This document shows positions 11,161 to 23,100 of a stretch of 64,000 bases of DNA, piece after piece. The position numbers were made by a program, and so were the translations under genes. Below the pieces are notes generated by a model. That model did no database searches. It was not told the origin of the DNA and saw only the letters and a program-made list of their open reading frames with translations. The first letter of the stretch is position 1. The number at the start of each line of letters is the position of its first letter. This DNA is from Limnomonas spitsbergensis (taxonomy: Eukaryota; Chlorophyta; Chlorophyceae; Chlamydomonadales), in assembly GCA_037349105.1 (NCBI GenBank), contig JAYJMM010000020.1, positions 614,001 to 678,000 on the forward strand. Direction: 5' to 3'.

Positions 11161-14100
11161 CTACGCCTGGCTGACCGTGGGGTCCCGGTAGGTCATGAAC
11201 ACGTTGGCGATGTCTGTCATGCACTCCGGGGTAAGGTCCTTGTCGAAGGCTCCGATGTTCTCCTTAAGCTGCTCCAATGACGTGGCACCAATAATGGAGG
11301 AGGCCACAAACCACCTGCAAGGGGGAACCATGTATATCGGTAACCCGTTTTAATTTAAAAATTGCTTATATATAAGACATGCACTCTGGGGAAAGGTCCT
11401 TGTTGAAGGCACCAATGTTCTCCTTGAGCTGCTCCAATGACGTGGCACCAATCAGGGAGGGTCATCGGCCAAAGGAACATGGTATTCTTTACCATCCGCC
11501 ATATTTAGCGATCGGCGACCTTGTATACATTTTCACCTTATATAATATTATTTGACATTATATGATGTTATTTTAAAATTAACGATGCCTTATTTAAGGT
11601 GCCGACAAAACTCATTTAAGGTACCGCCGCCGCACCATATTGCTTACATGTCGGATTGTCTGGTGGCCGCCGAACTGTAGTCGAGGCATCCGAATATATA
11701 CTGCCCCTCCCACCTGCTTTTGCACCAAGACAAAGATCTACTTCCCCACCTCCCATAGTCCCATTGCCCATGCTTGTTGGCCAGCTTTCAGGGCCTGTTA
11801 TATCATCATGTGGCAGCCAAACTGTACTTCCAGCATCATACATACTTCCCCCCCCACCTGCTTTTGCACCAAGACAAAGATCTACCGCCCCACCTCCTGT
11901 TGCCCATGCTGAAATCCTGACCCCCCCCACCTGCTTTTGCACCAAGACAAAGATCTACCGCCCCACCTCCTGTTGCCCATGCTGAAATCCTGACCCCTCC
12001 ACCTGCTTTTGCACCAAGACAAAGATCTACCGCCCCTCCTCCTGTTGCCCATGCTGAAATCCTGACCCCCCCCACCTGCTTTTGCACCAAGACAAAGATC
12101 TACCGCCCCACCTCCTGTTGCCCATGCTAAAATCCTGACCCCCCCCACCTGCTTTTGCACCAAGACAAAGATCTACCGCCCCTCCTCCTGTTGCCCATGC
12201 TGAAATCCTGACCCCCCCCACCTGCTTTTGCACCAAGACAAAGATCTACCGCCCCTCCTCCTGTTGCCCATGCTGAAATTCTGACCCCCCCCACCTGTTT
12301 TTGCACCAAGACAAAGATCTACCGCCCCACCTCCTGTTGCCCATGCTGAAATCCTGACCCCCTCCACCTGCTTTTGCACCAAGACAAAGATCTACCGCCC
12401 CACCTCCTGTTGCCCATGCTGAAATCCTGACCCCCTCCACCTGCTTTTGCACCAAGACAAAGATCTACCACCCCACCTCCTGTTGCCCATGCTGAAATCC
12501 TGACCCCCTCCACCTGCTTTTGCACCAAGACAAAGATCTACCGCCCCTCCTCCTGTTGCCCATGCTGAAATCCTGACCCCCCCCACCTGTTTTTGCACCA
12601 AGACAAAGATCTACCGCCCCACCTCCTGTTGCCCATGCTGAAATCCTGACCCCCCCCACCTGCTTTTGCACCAAGACAAAGATCTACCGCCCCACCTCCT
12701 GTTGCCCATGCTGAAATCCTGACCCCTCCACCTGCTTTTGCACCAAGACAAAGATCTACCGCCCCTCCTCCTGTTGCCCATGCTGAAATCCTGACCCCCC
12801 CCACCTGCTTTTGCACCAAGACAAAGATCTACCGCCCCACCTCCTGTTGCCCATGCTGAAATCCTGACCCCCTCCACCTGCTTTTGCACCCAGACAAAGA
12901 TCTTCCGCCCCACCTCCTGTTGCCCATGCTGAAATCCTGACCCCCTCCACCTGCTTTTGCACCAAGACAAAGATCTACCGCCCCACCTCCTGTTGCCCAT
13001 GCTGAAATCCTGACCCCCTCCACCTGCTTTTGCACCAAGACAAAGATCTACCGCCCCTCCTCCTGTTGCCCATGCTGAAATCCTGACCCCCCCCACCTGC
13101 TTTTGCACCAAGACAAAGATCTACCGCCCCACCTCCTGTTGCCCATGCTGAAATTCTGACCCCCCCCACCTGTTTTTGCACCAAGACAAAGATCTACCGC
13201 CCCACCTCCTGTTGCCCATGCTGAAATCCTGACCCCCTCCACCTGCTTTTGCACCAAGACAAAGATCTACCGCCCCACCTCCTGTTGCCCATGCTGAAAT
13301 CCTGACCCCCTCCACCTGCTTTTGCACCAAGACAAAGATCCACCACCCCACCTCCTGTTGTCCATGCTGAAATCCTGACCCCCTCCACCTGCTTTTGCAC
13401 CAAGACAAAGATCTACCGCCCCTCCTCCTGTTGCCCATGCTGAAATCCTGACCCCCCCAACCTGCTTTTGCACCAAGACAAAGATCTACCGCCCCACCTC
13501 CTGTTGCCCATGCTGAAATCCTGACCCCCTCCACCTGCTTTTACACCATGACAAAGATCTACCGCCCCAACTCCTGTTGCCCATGCTGAAATCCTGACCC
13601 CCCCCACCTGCTTTTGCACCAAGACAAAGATCTACCGCCCCACCTCCTGTTGCCCATGCTGAAATCCTGACCCCCCCCACCTGCTTTTGCACCTAGACAA
13701 AGATCTACCGCCCCACCTCCTGTTGCACCAAAACAAAGATCTGCCGTCCCACCTGCTTTTACACCATGACAAAGATCTACCGCCCCACCTCCTGTTGCCC
13801 ATGCTGAAATCCTGACCCCCCCCTACCTGCTTTTGCACCTAGACAAAGATCTACCGCCCCACCTCCTGTTGCACCAAAACAAAGATCTGCCGTCCCACCT
13901 GCTTTTACACCATGACAAAGCCAGCTCTGTGGGGGTGAGGCCATGCTTGGTCGCCACGGCCGAGTAGTCTGCAATGGCCGATTTTACCTGACATTTTAGG
14001 GGTCACCAAATCAGCATGTGCGCGTCCAGAATCACAAGCATCTCCATCCATACATTATGCTGCATTAGGGGATGCAAGGACAAAGGCATGAAATATATAC

Positions 14101-17100
14101 GTCAGTGCCGAGTATACTGCAATGGCCGATTTGACTTGCAACCACATGGGTCGACCAAATCAGAATGCAAACGACTGGAATCACAGGCAACTCAATCCAC
14201 ACATTAGTATAAGGGGGTGTTAGGACACGTATGCAAAAGAACCGCCACTGCCGAGCAGTCCACAATGGCCGATGTAACATGAAACAAACAACAGAGCCAA
14301 GCGAATGGGATGCAAGGACACGCATGCAAATAAACCGCGAGTAGCATTGAGGACAAAGTCAAACCATTGACCGGGCTGGCGCTGTACCGCCCCATGGGGA
14401 ACAGGTTGAGACGGGATCTGGGGTTTAGGGCTTAAGGTCAAAAGGTCAAAACCCAAAAAGTCAGCACCGCTCACCAGGCTGGCGCTGTACCGCCCCATGT
14501 AGCCGGGGAACAGGTTGAGACGAGATCCGGGGTTTAGGGCTTAGGGTCAAAATGTCAAAACCCGAAAAGTCAGAACTGCTCACCAGGCTGGCGTTGTACC
14601 GCCCCATGTAGCCGGGGGACAAGTTCTCCAGTGAAGCGCGCTTTGGCTGAACACTAAATGCATTTCTCATTTGCGGAGACAAACAAGCCTACGGTAGGTT
14701 ATGAATGCTTCAAGGAAAAAAGTCAGCACCGCTCACCAGGCTGGCGCTGTACCGCCCCATGTAGCCGGGGAACAGGTTGAAACGGGATCCGGGGCTTGCC
14801 TTGCCGTCGTTGTACTTGTTGCTCAAACTGAATAAAAAGAACATGGTGGCATTGCGTTCAGTTTCATTGACACTTTGTAAATAAAGACATGCTCGGAGTA
14901 TTTTGCCTCTGGGTGAGCCAGCCACCGGCCACCCTATGCCCCAAACCCTTAACCCTTTAGTTTGGCTCATAGTGAGCCAGCCACCTGACCGGCACACACC
15001 AGCGTGTATTGGGGTGGCACCATGAGGACTTGACCCACAAAAACATCTTCCGAGCCAACAGACAGGATACTGAGATTAGCGTTTAGGCTCCCAACTGGGG
15101 GAGCCCTGGCTGCTCTCAACTGGGGGAGCCCTGGCTGCTCTCAACTGGGGAGCCCTGGCTGCTCCCAACTGGGGGAGCCCTGGCTGCTCTCAACTGGGGG
15201 AGCCCTGGCTGCTCCCAACTGGGGGAGCCCTGGCTGCTCCCAACTGGGGGAGCCCTGGCTGCTCCCAACTGGGGGAGCCCTGGCTGCTCCCAACTGGGGG
15301 AGCCCTGGCTGCTCCCAACTGGGGGAGCCCTGGCTGCTCTCAACTGGGGGAGCCCTGGCTGCTTCCAACTGGGGGAGCCCTGGCTGCTTTCAACTAGGGG
15401 AGCCCTGGCTGCTCCCACCTGGGGGAGCCCTGGCTGCTCTTAGACTCCTTGCTAGTCCTCGTTGCCTCCTCACAGGAACATGTTTGTCCATCTAGAGGTG
15501 GCTGTCAGGCTCACGTTCCGAGTGTCCACCTGTACACACCAACGTGTATTGCGGTGACATGGTTTGTTCTCACCTCCCCCCCGCCAGGGGTGAGTAGGCT
15601 ATCAGGCCCACGTTTGGAGTTCCCAACCGACTACCGGTACGTACCAGTATGTTTTGCTGTGGACGGCAAGGTTTGTTCTCACCTCCCACCAGCCAGAGGT
15701 GAGTAGGCTAGTAGACTGCCTTGTCTCCTCAACTCTCACAACTCCCATGGGGCGTAGCAAACTTAACCCTACCCTTCACTGTTCCCTGCTCCCTTGCTGT
15801 CTCTTCCTTCCTGGGCCAAGATTGCTGTAGCATGGTTTGTTCTTACCTCCCTCCAGCCAGAGGTGAGTAGGCTAGCAGGCCAACGTTGTGCTTCCGGCAC
15901 GTCTCCGCCAGATCCGTCTCGTAAGGCATGCGCACCTGCGCGGTGGATTTACAAGTAATTCAAAACGAGGTATGACTGACTAATTCGAACTGCCAGATCC
16001 GTCTCATAGGGCATACGCACCTGGAGGGTGGAAACAAGTGCGCCTGGTGACCAGGGGCTGGACTAAAAGGATTTCGACAGGGTTTCATAAAGGTTCCATC
16101 TGCAAGGATTATACCGGTAAGGATACAAACATGAATGAACAGGTTTCAAAGTTCAAACTGTGTCAAGAAGGGGTTTTCAAACCATGGACAGACCGCTACC
16201 CACTATTTTGGACGGTTCTGAAGTGATTCATACTTTTTAGCTGTTTTATAATGTTTATGACATGATCTTGGCGTGTTTGAGGCTTGCATCTAGTGAACCA
16301 CGGCCAGCCTAACGCTTTCTTGAAATATCCAGATGAGATCCCTTACAAGCAGGTTGCAACTGTTTTGGAATGACACATTATTGGGTAAGTAAGCGAGCAG
16401 CACCCAGTGAACAACAGCCAGCAAAATGCCCCCCTTTGCACTTCCTATGCTAACAGACCCTCCTTACAATCATGCTGCAGCTGTTTTGGATGGACACAAT
16501 CTTGGGCAGGTTTGTGAGCTGCGCCTGGTGAAGGAACTACGAACAACATACTGCCCCTCCCCTCCTAGAAGGACATAACACCCCCCCTTTGACTACAAAG
16601 ACTCCCTGCTTACAATCATGCTGTAGCTGTTTTGGATGGACACGATCTTGGGCAGGTTTGCGAGCTGTGCCTGGTGGACGAACTCGCACACGCCGTAGCT
16701 TGTCTCATTGCTCACTCCGATGTGACGCACCTGCAACCATCAGGAAAGGGCAAGCTGATAAATATATTTATTACTTGGTCTCATTCCCGACTCCAATATG
16801 ATGCACCTGCAAACATCAAAAGGCAAGGAAAGGGTATGCTGAGACATTTATTGAAAGCTAGTTTCATTTAGCAACAGAGATACAGCTACATGCTCGCGCC
16901 CAAATATGAATTATGCCATAGCTTGTCTCGTTGCTGAACCCGATGTGGCGCACCTGCAACCATCAGGCAAGGAAAGGGAGGGCGCATGCTGATATGTATA
17001 TATAAATGTATATATATTGATTTAGCAGGGAGGGCACAATAAAATGGCGCAATAAAAAGGCTCAAGCTATATCTCCAAGAGGCGGATCCCTCATTCCCCT

Positions 17101-20100
17101 CCTCCCCTATCTCGCTCTGCCGGCCTTGATGACATCCCCCAGACCAGCACAGTCGATGCTCGAACCCTCCACCTCCAAAATGCTCAAGCTATATCCCCAA
17201 GAGGCGGATCCCTCATACCTCTCATTCCCCTCATCCCCTGCCTCACTTTGCCGGCTTTGATAACTTCCTCTGTTAATGCGCACGCTAGGTCCCCAACCGG
17301 CAGATCCCTCATACCCCTCAGCCCCTCCCCTGCCTCACTTTTCCGGCTTTGATAACTTCCTCCAGGGCACGCAGCTGCTCGTCAAACGGAACCGACTCCC
17401 GCTCCAGCTGTACAGGGACAGAGCAGCCAGCAAAGGCAGCAAGTGTGAGAGAGTGTGTGCGGGGGAGGTGGGAGGGGGGGGGAAGTGTGGAATGAATGGG
17501 TTTGAGGGGTTGTGCGAGTGTAGGGGGCAGCAAGTGTGGATTGAACAGAGTGCAGCTCCTTGTCAGAAGGCTAAGTCTCCCTCTCAAGCAGATTAGGGAC
17601 AGGGCGGCATGGGCAGCAAGTGTGAGAGGGTGGGTGCGGGGGGGAGGGGAGCAAGTGTGGTATGAACAGGGCATGCAGCTACACAGGTTGATTTAAGTGT
17701 AACGTATGTTGATTTAAGTGTACACATGTTGATTTAAGTGTACCATGTGTTGATATTTGAGTAACACAGGTTGTCATAAGTGTATCACAGGCTGATGTAA
17801 GTGTAACCCATGTTCATGTACCGTATCCACGGCAACGGCGCGGATGTGGCTTCCGCCCAAGCTGCATTGTTTCCTTACCCCCCACGCCTCCCACGGGGCG
17901 TAGCTTTCTTTCTTTCGTGTACCACACCTACCTTAATGTCATACGTGGGCATGCCGAAAAGCGGTACGTAGCGGTCTGGCCTGCAAAGAGCGTTATAATC
18001 AATGGTTTTGAGGATACAGATTGAGGGTGCACAAAATTGATGTCTTCCTACCCCCTCCTCCACCCCCCCTCCTCCTCCACCCCCCTCCTCCACCTCCACC
18101 CCTCCTCCTCCTCCACCCCCCCTCCTCCACCCCCCCTAACAGATGGTCAGGGTGGAAATATACTCCCTTCCACCTCCTTCCCCCCTCTCCTGCCCCTGAC
18201 AGATGGTCAGGGTGGACGATTCAAGGTTAAAAGATACCTCTGCCATCCCCTCCCCCCCCCGCCCCCCCCCCCCCCCCTCCATGTTAAAAGATAACCCGGT
18301 CATCCCGCTTCTCCCCCCCTCTCTATGTTAGTTCTTGCCAGGTGATCAGGGTGTGTGCACAGAAGGTACCCATCATCAAAAAGCTACCACCACAACACAG
18401 ACCTATCCTCTTCCGTGCAATCTTATGGTATGGCACGCATGCGGCCCCGGCCCCAATCTGCACTGCTTCCTGAACCTCCACACTCATGCAGGGCATATCT
18501 TTATTTATTTCATAAGAAAGATAGTAAGCTATGCCACGTGGGAGTTGTGAGTGTTAAGGAAACAGCGCAGCCTGGGCCGAAGCCACATCTGCGCCGTTAC
18601 CGACCGGCCGTTTCTTTCATTCATATACAGGTACAGACCACCCTACTTGCCAGTGGATCTGGAGCAAGTCAATGTGGTCCGTCTGCAGACGCTTGGGACT
18701 TTGAGCATGGGGTCGACAGAGCCCCCACACATGGGACCGGGAAGCCCTGCTTCAGCCAACTCACCCTGCGCTGGGCAGCCCTACTGTGCTGACCAGTGGA
18801 TCTATAGCAGGACGATGTGATTGGTCTGTAGGCGCTTGCAGCTAGGTGGCTAGGCAAAGAACAGTAGTCAAAAGAGCCCTCCCATACGGGGGTCGGAGCA
18901 GCCCTACAGTACTGACCAGTGGATCTGTAATAGGTCGATGTGGTCGGTCTGTAGGCGGTTGAGGCTACCTAGCTATCACAATGTCTGGCAGGAGATCCGG
19001 ACAGCCCTTCTCACCAGTGGATCTGCAGCAGGTCGATGTGGTCGGTCTGTAGACGTTTGAGGCTGGCGTCCACACTCTCCAGAATGTGCTCCCTGTTGAC
19101 GCGTGTGGTACGGGGCGGGTTGCGCGCCCAAGTCCCCATCCGGTCGCTGTACCCACAGACCTGCCGGGGCAGTACAAGCGGAGTACAAGTAATGTACACT
19201 TTCAGTGCCATAACAAACGTCAGCGGGTGGTATGGGGCGGGTTGCGCGCCAAAGTGCCCATTCGATCGCTGTACCTGCAGACATGCCGGGGCAATACAGA
19301 TGAAGTACACTTTCAACAAGTAGCACGACATGGCACACTATGGCAGAAGTTTAATGGAATAGTATTGCCTAGGTAGCATTATGCACATCAGCAGGTGGTG
19401 CGGGACGGTTTGCGCGCCCAAGTGCCCATTCTATCGCGGTTGCCGCAGAAGAAAAAACGTAGATGAAAGCCAGTGACCCCCCTGGGCAAGTAACCGGCAC
19501 ACAACCACCTGGGTCCAACACTGCCTTCCTTCCCTTTGAAGCGAGGATGACTGAGTCTCGTTTGCGCCCCATCAGCCAGCTGCCAATATATTATATATCA
19601 CTCTGTTGCACACCCTGGGTGTTAGGTCTTGGCCTTTCACCATGGCCCAACACTGTGACCCTTCAACCAGCTGCTGATGCATCGGTCCATTGCGACCTCG
19701 GTGTTAGGCCTTTCCTTTAACCTTGTCCCAACACTGTGCTCCTTACCTTTGATGCGAGGATGACGGACTCCCACTTGCCCCCTTCAGCCAGCTGCTGGTG
19801 TATCAGTCCGTTGCGACCTCGGTGTTTGGCATTTTCTTTCCCTTGACCCAACATTGCCTCCCTTACCTTTGAAGCGAGGATGACTGAATCCCGTTTGCGC
19901 CCCTTCAACCAGCTGCCGATGTATCGGTCCGTTGCGCCCTGAGTAGCAGCCTCAGTGGGCACTGGGTACATCTCTGCCTGCACAATGTTGGGGTTTAAAG
20001 TTGGGGTTGAACAACAGCTTCAACCAGCTGCCAATATATCGGTCCGTGGCCCCTGGGTTGCAGCCTCGGTGGGCACTGGGTGCATCTCTGCCTGCAAAAT

Positions 20101-23100
20101 GTTAGGGCAGAGGGTAAAGAGTTTAGGGCAAAGGTCTGCTTCATCCAGCTGTCGATGTATCGGTCTGTGGCCCCCGGGGTGGCAGCCTCGCTGGGCGCAG
20201 AGAACATCTCTGCCTGTATAAGGTGTAGGGTTCAGGGCGAAGGGTCCAGGGTGAAGCGCCCCTTAAACCAGCTGTGCATGCATCGGTGCGTGGCGCCCTG
20301 CCCGGGTGGCGGCTTCGGATGTAGGGCCCTAAGGGTTAGGGGTGAACGGCAAAGGGCGTAGGGTTTAGGGCAAAGAGTTTAGGGCAAAGGGCATAGGGTT
20401 CAGGGCAAAGGGTGTAGGACAGAGGGTACATGGTTTAGAGCAAAGGGTTTAGGTCAAAGTGATCAGGGTTCAGGGGAAAGGGCGTAGGGTTTATGGCAAA
20501 GGGTATAGGGTGTAAGTCAAAGGGTGCAGGGTTTAGGGCACCGACTTAAGGGTTAAGGGGTAAGGGTTGAGGGCAAATATATTAGGTTGCGGGGGCAATG
20601 GGTTATGGGCAAAGGGTGGCCGCGGATCAGGGCTGAGGGTTAAGGGTGAAGGGGTTTAAGGGCTTAGGGTCCACTGGTCCAGGGTCTAGGTCTATATGTC
20701 CATGACCCAGGGTTAAGAATGTATGACTGAGGATGAACGGCTGCGCCCGAGGGCGCAGTGTGCATCTTGGCCAGCCTAGGTTTAAGGGTATAAGGTGGAG
20801 GATTTTGGGCGTGGGTTAAAGGTCATCAATGTGCAGGTTATCAACGCCATCGGCGAGAGAGGGTATATCATAAGGCAACAGCTGATGCATCAACACATAT
20901 AAGCGACAAGCCACGGATAACCTGCACAGATCATGGCCTCATCCGCTGCTGGTGGCAAAAATGGAATGCTACATCAACCCCATCTAAGCCACAAGCAACA
21001 GATGTCATGGCCAAATTTGCATGCCACAAGGTAAAAAAGGCATTCAGGCGGCCGCCCTCTAAAGCCTTGAACCTCTACGTCCGTCATCGTTACAACTCAT
21101 GCAACTTGTGCAGTGTTTCACATTACCGGTAGGTTGCTTCAGCTGGAGTTCTGGTAGCCAGTCACCAGCCCCTGACCCCTAACCCCTAGCCCCTGACCCC
21201 TAGCTCATAACCCCTAATCCCTAACCCCTAACCTCTAGCTCCTGACCCCTAACCCCTAATCCCTAACCTCCAGCCCCTAGCCCCTAATCCCTAGCTCCTG
21301 ACCACTAACCCCTAGCCTCTCACCCCTAATGCCTATCCCCTAGCCTCTAGCCCCTAGCCCCTAGCCGCTGACCCCTAATCCCTACACCCCAGCCCCTAGC
21401 CTCTAGCCCCCAGCCCCTGACCCCTAGCCCCTAATACCTAGCCCCTAGCCTCTTGCCCCTGACCCCTAGCCCCTAATACCTAGCCCCTAGCCTCTTGCCC
21501 CTGACCCCTAGCTCCTAACCCACCATGCTTTGGCCAGAACGGGAGGCTTCCTGGATCCACTCGCTTGCTTGCGTATCGATTCGTTTATTCTGTCAAGACT
21601 CACTCGCTTTTATTCTGTCAAGACTCACTCGCTTTTATTCTGTCAAGACTCACTCGCTTTTATTCTGTCAAGACTCACTCGCTTTTATTCTGTCAAGACT
21701 CAGCTTTTATTCTGTCAAGACTCAGCTTTTATTCAGCAATGCTGCTGCCCATGACCAGGAAGCAGAATCACCCGGGACGAAAACCGGTACGAAAACCAGA
21801 AGTACGGGACAGTCAAACGGTACGGCTAACATGGACGGGCTGGTAAGAAAACGGCAAATTTGGTGTTTTACCGCGGTGCGTTAATGTTTAATGGTGCGGT
21901 AAACAGTACAGGCTCTGGGCCCAAACGGCCGTATTGGGTAACTCTGCCAGGGAGAACTTATGCAGAAACTGCTTTGATGCTTGGCCTTCCGGTCAAAGGA
22001 CGGGTAAGGTTTGGTAACCATTTCGCAGCATACCCATAAGAGAAAACCACCGTGAGGAAGTTGCTTCTTCTTTTTGCCTCATGGTAAGGGCACAGAGGTG
22101 ACTGCAGCCCCAGGCTACACTGTTTGCTCCAACGCCCAAATTGGGCGTAGTTTCTTTCTTTCTTTGGTACCCATCGGAACAGCCATGGGTGACTGGCAGC
22201 GGCGTGTGGGAGATGGTTAGAGCTGTGCGCCGATGTGGCTGCGGCCCCAAGCTGCGCTGTTTCCTTAACCTCCACGCCCCAAAAGGGCGTAGTTTTCTTT
22301 CTTTCTGTGCGCACATAAGACAAACACTAGCAACACCCTTCCCCCCCTACGGCCGGCAGTGGCCCGCTGAAGACGATCAGGGTAACCCAGTACGGCCATA
22401 TTGGCTAAAACCCCGTACCGTACCGTTTGGAACTACCATATTGTCCATTTTCTTACTAGACCATCCCATTATGTCCGTACCGTACTGCACCCCGTACCTA
22501 ACCGTTTGACCGTACCGTATTCCGTACCGGGATACCCTGATCCCCGCGCACGTTTAAGACAAACGCCGGCAACACCCTCCCCCCCTCCGCACCGTATCCT
22601 GCAAGGCAAGAGGCAAGGAACACATAAATATAGTAAGGGGGTTTGGCTATAGGGTTACCTGCAAGCCTTAGCTGAGAGGGGGAAGTAGAACACAGATATT
22701 CAGGGTGGGGTTTACAAGCTGTAGGTTTTAGGGTTTATAAGGGGCATGCATATGCGGTTGCTGACAGCACAGAGAAAAGCGGCAGTCTGCGGGGAAAACA
22801 TGCGCACTTGGTTGGTTGGTTGGTTGGTAAGGACCAACCAACCAACCAGAAAAACCGTCTGGTTGGTTGGTCCTAGCTTCCAAGACAGCTTGACCCAAGT
22901 GTATCATGTGGAAATATAAAGGTAACGGCGCGGAGGGGGGGAGGCTGCGCTGTTTCTTTAAATGTCACGCCTCCAACGGGGCGTAGCTTTCCTTCTTTAT
23001 TCCTGTGGGAATATAAATCCTGCAAAGTGAGCAGGTGTTTTAGCGCAGTGCGTTATTGCTTAACGGTGCGGTAAACAGTACAGGCTTTGGGCCCAAACGG

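Noticed and set aside
11640..13838. Many overlapping minus-strand open frames of 60-166 aa (VQKQVGGVRISAWATGGG type)
   Set aside because: They are the 73-bp repeat read in three frames. A 73-bp unit shifts frame each time, and the motif comes from an exon end plus donor, so they are not genes.
20220..21530. True telomere or subtelomere
   Set aside because: The tracts are degenerate, in both orientations, and flanked on both sides by exons of one gene.
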